From Draconibacterium sp. (GTDB taxonomy: Bacteria > Bacteroidota > Bacteroidia > Bacteroidales > Prolixibacteraceae), in contig WGCT01000197.1 of assembly GCA_015493625.1 (NCBI GenBank), forward strand, positions 1-17,270: a stretch of DNA of 17,270 nucleotides, written 5' to 3'. A model generated the notes under the pieces. The model did no database searches, was not told where the DNA came from, and saw nothing but the letters and a program-made list of their open reading frames with translations. Positions within the stretch are counted from its first letter, which is position 1; each line of letters opens with the position of its first letter. Position numbers and translations under genes: made by a program. Positions 14,713 to 17,270 of this stretch are shown here, piece by piece.

Positions 14713-15840
14713 CTATATAATCATCAAATTTGCCATTATCTCATCGGAAACAAACAATCCTTTTTTCGATAAAGTAAAAATATTGTTTTTGCGAATAATA
14801 AAGCCGGAGTTTTTGTATTGCGAAATAGTTTGTAAAAAATACCTCTTTTTTTCGTTGCCAAAATAGTTTTCTATTTCGTTTAACGAAATACCCCAAACCG
14901 TTCGAATCCGGGTTAAAATGTATTCGTTGAATTTATCGTTTTCAGTCAGAATCTCTTCCTCGAAATAGTCTTTGCCATTCTCAATTTCAGAAATATATTT
15001 TTTTGTGTGAGAAATGTTCCATTGCCTCGAAATGCCGTTAAACGAGTGTGCCGAAGGACCCAATCCAATATATTTTTCGCCTGTCCAGTACGATGTGTTG
15101 TGTTTCGAATAGAGTTTATTTTTTGCAAAGTTTGAAATTTCGTACTGTTCAAAACCGTTCTTTTCGGTCATCTCTATCAAGGTATTAAATTGCGAAATAC
15201 TCTCTGTTTCGGTTGTCTCTTTTAAGGTTCCGTTTTTTAGTTTTTTGTAAAAATTTGTTCCCTTGTGGTAGGTTAAATGGTAGGCCGAGAGATGGGTTAC
15301 CGGTAACGCAAAAGTTTGCTCCAGACTTGCTTTCCAGTCGCTGTGAGTTAAATTAGGAAGCCCGTAAATTAAATCGATACTAATATTTTTAATGCCCGTT
15401 TTCACTGCATTTTTAACCGACTCGACTGCCTGAAGTGCAGAGTGCCGGCGATTCATGCTTTTTAAAAAATCGTCTTTAAACGATTGAATTCCAATACTCA
15501 ATCTATTTATTCCGGCGTTGTAAATATGTTGTAAATATTCCGGTGTTAAATCGTCGGGGTTGGCTTCGAAAGTTATTTCGGTATTTTGCTGAACTGTAAA
15601 TTCAGATTTTAAAAAAGAGAGTATTTCATTTAGCTCTTTTTCGCTTAAAACCGATGGTGTACCTCCTCCAAAATAGATGGTTTTAACCGGTTCGTTTTCG
15701 AGGTAGTTTTTGCGCAACACAATCTCCTTTTTTAATGCCGAAATAAATTTTGGAACAAGCGAAGTGTCGAGTGTTTTATAAAAATCGCAATAAAAACACT
15801 TTTGCCTGCAAAATGGAATATGAATGTAAATACCTGCCAT
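14713..15840 (-). CDS. hemW: Radical SAM heme chaperone HemW
   Basis: A 375-aa radical SAM protein of the HemW branch. The cluster motif is C11-x3-C15-x2-C18 followed by Asp-Phe. The fourth Cys found in true coproporphyrinogen dehydrogenase HemN is absent, which points to HemW. GGGTP (58-62), EANPDDLTPEYL and RLSIGIQSF are the expected SAM-domain blocks, and a HemN C-terminal domain occupies about the last 80 residues. HemW binds heme and delivers it to respiratory enzymes in the cytoplasm or at the membrane; it is not thought to be a porphyrinogen oxidase. The length is typical. The ATG at 15840 starts directly with MAGIYIHIPFC. The gene converges with the lipoprotein sulfatase gene and diverges from the VanZ-like gene, with 143 nt between the two starts. 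I see no consensus promoter there. Automatic pipelines may label it HemN. Confidence 0.95.
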   Translation of the reverse strand: MAGIYIHIPFCRQKCFYCDFYKTLDTSLVPKFISALKKEIVLRKNYLENEPVKTIYFGGGTPSVLSEKELNEILSFLKSEFTVQQNTEITFEANPDDLTPEYLQHIYNAGINRLSIGIQSFKDDFLKSMNRRHSALQAVESVKNAVKTGIKNISIDLIYGLPNLTHSDWKASLEQTFALPVTHLSAYHLTYHKGTNFYKKLKNGTLKETTETESISQFNTLIEMTEKNGFEQYEISNFAKNKLYSKHNTSYWTGEKYIGLGPSAHSFNGISRQWNISHTKKYISEIENGKDYFEEEILTENDKFNEYILTRIRTVWGISLNEIENYFGNEKKRYFLQTISQYKNSGFIIRKNNIFTLSKKGLFVSDEIMANLMII

Positions 15841-15983
15841 TAAATTTTTATCGTCTTTTTTTACTCAAACCAAATAGTTTTTCAGAAAACCTATCTGAAT
15901 TGAGGATATTACAAAATTGGTTATTATAATTCAAATTAAACAACTTCAATAAAAACCGTTAACTTGCGCAAAAATTATTTTTA

Positions 15984-16367
15984 ATGAAGTTATTAAGTTT
16001 TTGGAAACCTGCATTATGGCTGGCAATTATTTGTTACGGACTGTTTATTCCGGCCAGCGAACTTCCAACAAAACCCTTTGTAAATATTCCACATTTCGAT
16101 AAAATGGTTCATTTTTCACTCTTTTTCGGGTTAAATATTTTATTGATGCGACCTTTAAAAAAGTTAAAGTTAAATTTAAAATACTATTTACTGGCTCCGT
16201 CAATCTCTGTTTTTTTTGGTTTAATACTCGAGTACGAGCAACATATTATTACAATTTCGCGAAACAGCGATTTTTACGATTTCCTTGCCAATTTAACCGG
16301 AATAATTGCAGCTTCGTTGTTTTACTACTTTTTTGTTACGGGCAAAAAATGGGAAAAATATTTTTAG
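15984..16367 (+). CDS. VanZ-like family membrane protein
   Basis: A 127-aa integral membrane protein with about four hydrophobic helices (roughly 8-24, 41-56, 67-83, 98-118). The VanZ-like pattern is visible: F38-D39-K40 with H43 (DKMVHFSLFFG), E83 and Q86 after the third helix, then D99 and N103 with G106 (DFLANLTG). VanZ relatives include a teicoplanin-resistance factor, but short single-domain versions like this one are common, and their function is generally unknown. Its 3' end overlaps the convergent Rrf2 gene by 4 bp: the two stop codons share ttag at 16364-16367. No promoter consensus was recognised upstream. Confidence 0.82.
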   Translation: MKLLSFWKPALWLAIICYGLFIPASELPTKPFVNIPHFDKMVHFSLFFGLNILLMRPLKKLKLNLKYYLLAPSISVFFGLILEYEQHIITISRNSDFYDFLANLTGIIAASLFYYFFVTGKKWEKYF

Positions 16368-16807
16368 AGTTTTATTAAGTCGTCGTATTTCTCAATATCG
16401 CGGCTAATTACCGAAAGGGTTGTCTCTTTATAAAAATCGCGTATTTCGGTACGCAGCTTATCGTATTGGGCATGAACCGGGCAGAGAGGTTTCGACGGGT
16501 CGTGCGTTTTACAAGGTTCGAGGCTGATTAAACAGTTGGTGAAAAATTCCTCGCCATCTACTTTTGTTACAATATCCCAAAGTGTTATTTCGGTTGAATT
16601 TTGTGCTAAAGCAAATCCTCCGTTTGGCCCTTTTGTTGAAAGAAGTAAATTTTGACGCACCAGATTTTGAAGGATTTTACTTAAAAACGGTGACGATAAA
16701 TCTAAATCTTTCGCTATTCTTTTTATCCCAATCCGGTTCTCTTTTTCAGAAAATTTACCGAGATAAATTAATGCTCGTAGCGCGTATTTACAAGTATTCG
16801 ATAACAT
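16364..16807 (-). CDS. Rrf2-family Fe-S transcriptional regulator
   Basis: A 147-aa Rrf2 regulator. A winged helix-turn-helix occupies residues 1-65; the recognition region is DLSSPFLSKILQNL and the wing contains KGPNGGFAL. Three cysteines, C92, C99 and C109, sit in the pattern expected for Fe-S cluster ligands in this family (as in IscR and NsrR), so it probably senses cluster status, redox state or nitric oxide. The gene starts 5 nt after the stop codon of the lutB-like gene and is almost certainly translated from the same message. A role in controlling that Fe-S operon is an inference from position. It converges with the VanZ-like gene with overlapping stop codons. Which Rrf2 subgroup it belongs to cannot be settled by eye. 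Confidence 0.92.
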   Translation of the reverse strand: MLSNTCKYALRALIYLGKFSEKENRIGIKRIAKDLDLSSPFLSKILQNLVRQNLLLSTKGPNGGFALAQNSTEITLWDIVTKVDGEEFFTNCLISLEPCKTHDPSKPLCPVHAQYDKLRTEIRDFYKETTLSVISRDIEKYDDLIKL

Positions 16808-16812
16808 CTGCT

Positions 16813-17270
16813 CTATTTTTTATTTTTTTTCCGTGTTTTGCTGAACGAGTTTTTCGCAAAAACAGGAAACTCTTTCTCTTTTCCTAAAACATTTTTATCT
16901 GTTTTTGCCAGCATATTTTTCACATTCCCACTAAACATATCTAAATTTTTCCGCTTTTTAAAGGCCCATTCATACGCTTTCATTCCAATGTTCCAGCCCA
17001 AACCACTTTGGTTTTGTTCAACACTTTTTTTACGGTTTAGCAGCAACAAATCGTGCAGTGGTATTTTAACCGGACACACTTCGGTGCAAGCTCCGCAAAC
17101 CGTGCAGGCAAAACTTAAATGGTTGTATTCTTCGAATCCTTTTAAAAACGGTGTAATTACCGATCCAATGGGGCCACTGTAAGTAGTGTTATAGGTATAA
17201 CCACCAATGTTTTTATAAACCGGACAAACATTTAAACACGCTCCGCAACGAATGCACTTCAGTGCTAAAT
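16813..17270 (-). CDS. lutB: LutB-like iron-sulfur dicluster protein (5' end outside the window)
   Basis: The frame is open to the right edge, so only the C-terminal 151 residues are seen. Two ferredoxin-type motifs bind [4Fe-4S] clusters: CIRCGACLNVCP (about 17221-17256) and CTVCGACTEVCP (about 17071-17106), followed by VKIPLHDLL. The spacing and the intervening YSGPIGS match LutB/LldF-type lactate-utilization proteins, usually about 460-480 aa, which work with LutA and LutC in oxidising L-lactate to pyruvate. The protein ends in a Lys-rich tail. A GTG at 17079 inside the frame would cut through the second Cys motif and is not the start. The Rrf2 gene follows after 5 nt. The gene name is by family resemblance; partner genes are out of view. 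Confidence 0.88.
   Translation of the reverse strand, partial: LALKCIRCGACLNVCPVYKNIGGYTYNTTYSGPIGSVITPFLKGFEEYNHLSFACTVCGACTEVCPVKIPLHDLLLLNRKKSVEQNQSGLGWNIGMKAYEWAFKKRKNLDMFSGNVKNMLAKTDKNVLGKEKEFPVFAKNSFSKTRKKNKK

Noticed and set aside
16813..17079. 88-aa reading frame starting at GTG 17079
   Set aside because: It is the C-terminal part of the lutB-like gene: the same frame stays open to 17270, and the GTG lies within the second ferredoxin-type Cys motif.

Overview
The window looks like chromosomal DNA of a marine or sediment Bacteroidota, most likely Marinilabiliales/Prolixibacteraceae-like; the lineage is an inference. Support comes from a fused SecD-SecF protein, several TAnnTTTG-type (Bacteroidota sigma-70) -7 boxes, start codons in AT-rich contexts without clear Shine-Dalgarno sequences, a DUF5916 outer-membrane protein, a type IX secretion (T9SS) C-terminal sorting domain, and several secreted S1 sulfatases. 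About 13 protein genes are visible. I saw no rRNA, tRNA, CRISPR array or transposase.

Left part (1-7700, all minus strand): a strong intrinsic terminator, secDF, a 135-aa membrane-anchored protein of unknown function just upstream of secDF, a small retropepsin-like aspartic protease, NAD-dependent malate dehydrogenase (mdh), and a CBM9-like/DUF5916 outer-membrane protein. Good promoters precede the 135-aa gene and the DUF5916 gene, and a -7 box precedes mdh. secDF has no recognisable promoter of its own. It is separated from the 135-aa gene by three consecutive hairpins, which suggests a shared transcript and perhaps leader-type control.

Middle part (7800-14650) is an accessory block for sulfated-glycan breakdown. 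It holds a two-gene sulfatase operon on the minus strand, a divergent T9SS-exported enzyme predicted to have a clan GH-A TIM-barrel fold, and a third, lipoprotein sulfatase on the plus strand. All three sulfatases carry the Cys-type C-x-P-S-R site. No maturase (anSME) and no SusC/SusD pair are in view. The likely logic is that the T9SS enzyme acts at or outside the cell surface and the sulfatases strip sulfate from the products in the periplasm. Non-coding repeats flank the block: a 157-bp inverted-repeat element at 7825-7981 on the left and a REP-like hairpin at 14621-14645 on the right, with short TCTTG-type repeats before the third sulfatase.

Right part (14700-17270) returns to housekeeping genes: hemW (heme chaperone, radical SAM) on minus, a VanZ-like membrane protein on plus, then an Rrf2-family Fe-S regulator on minus. 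The Rrf2 gene is 5 nt downstream of a lutB-like dicluster ferredoxin gene that runs off the right edge.

The observations most worth following are the possible Sec-monitoring leader gene upstream of secDF, the uncharacterised T9SS enzyme with its sulfatase partners, and the dispersed-repeat elements bounding that block.
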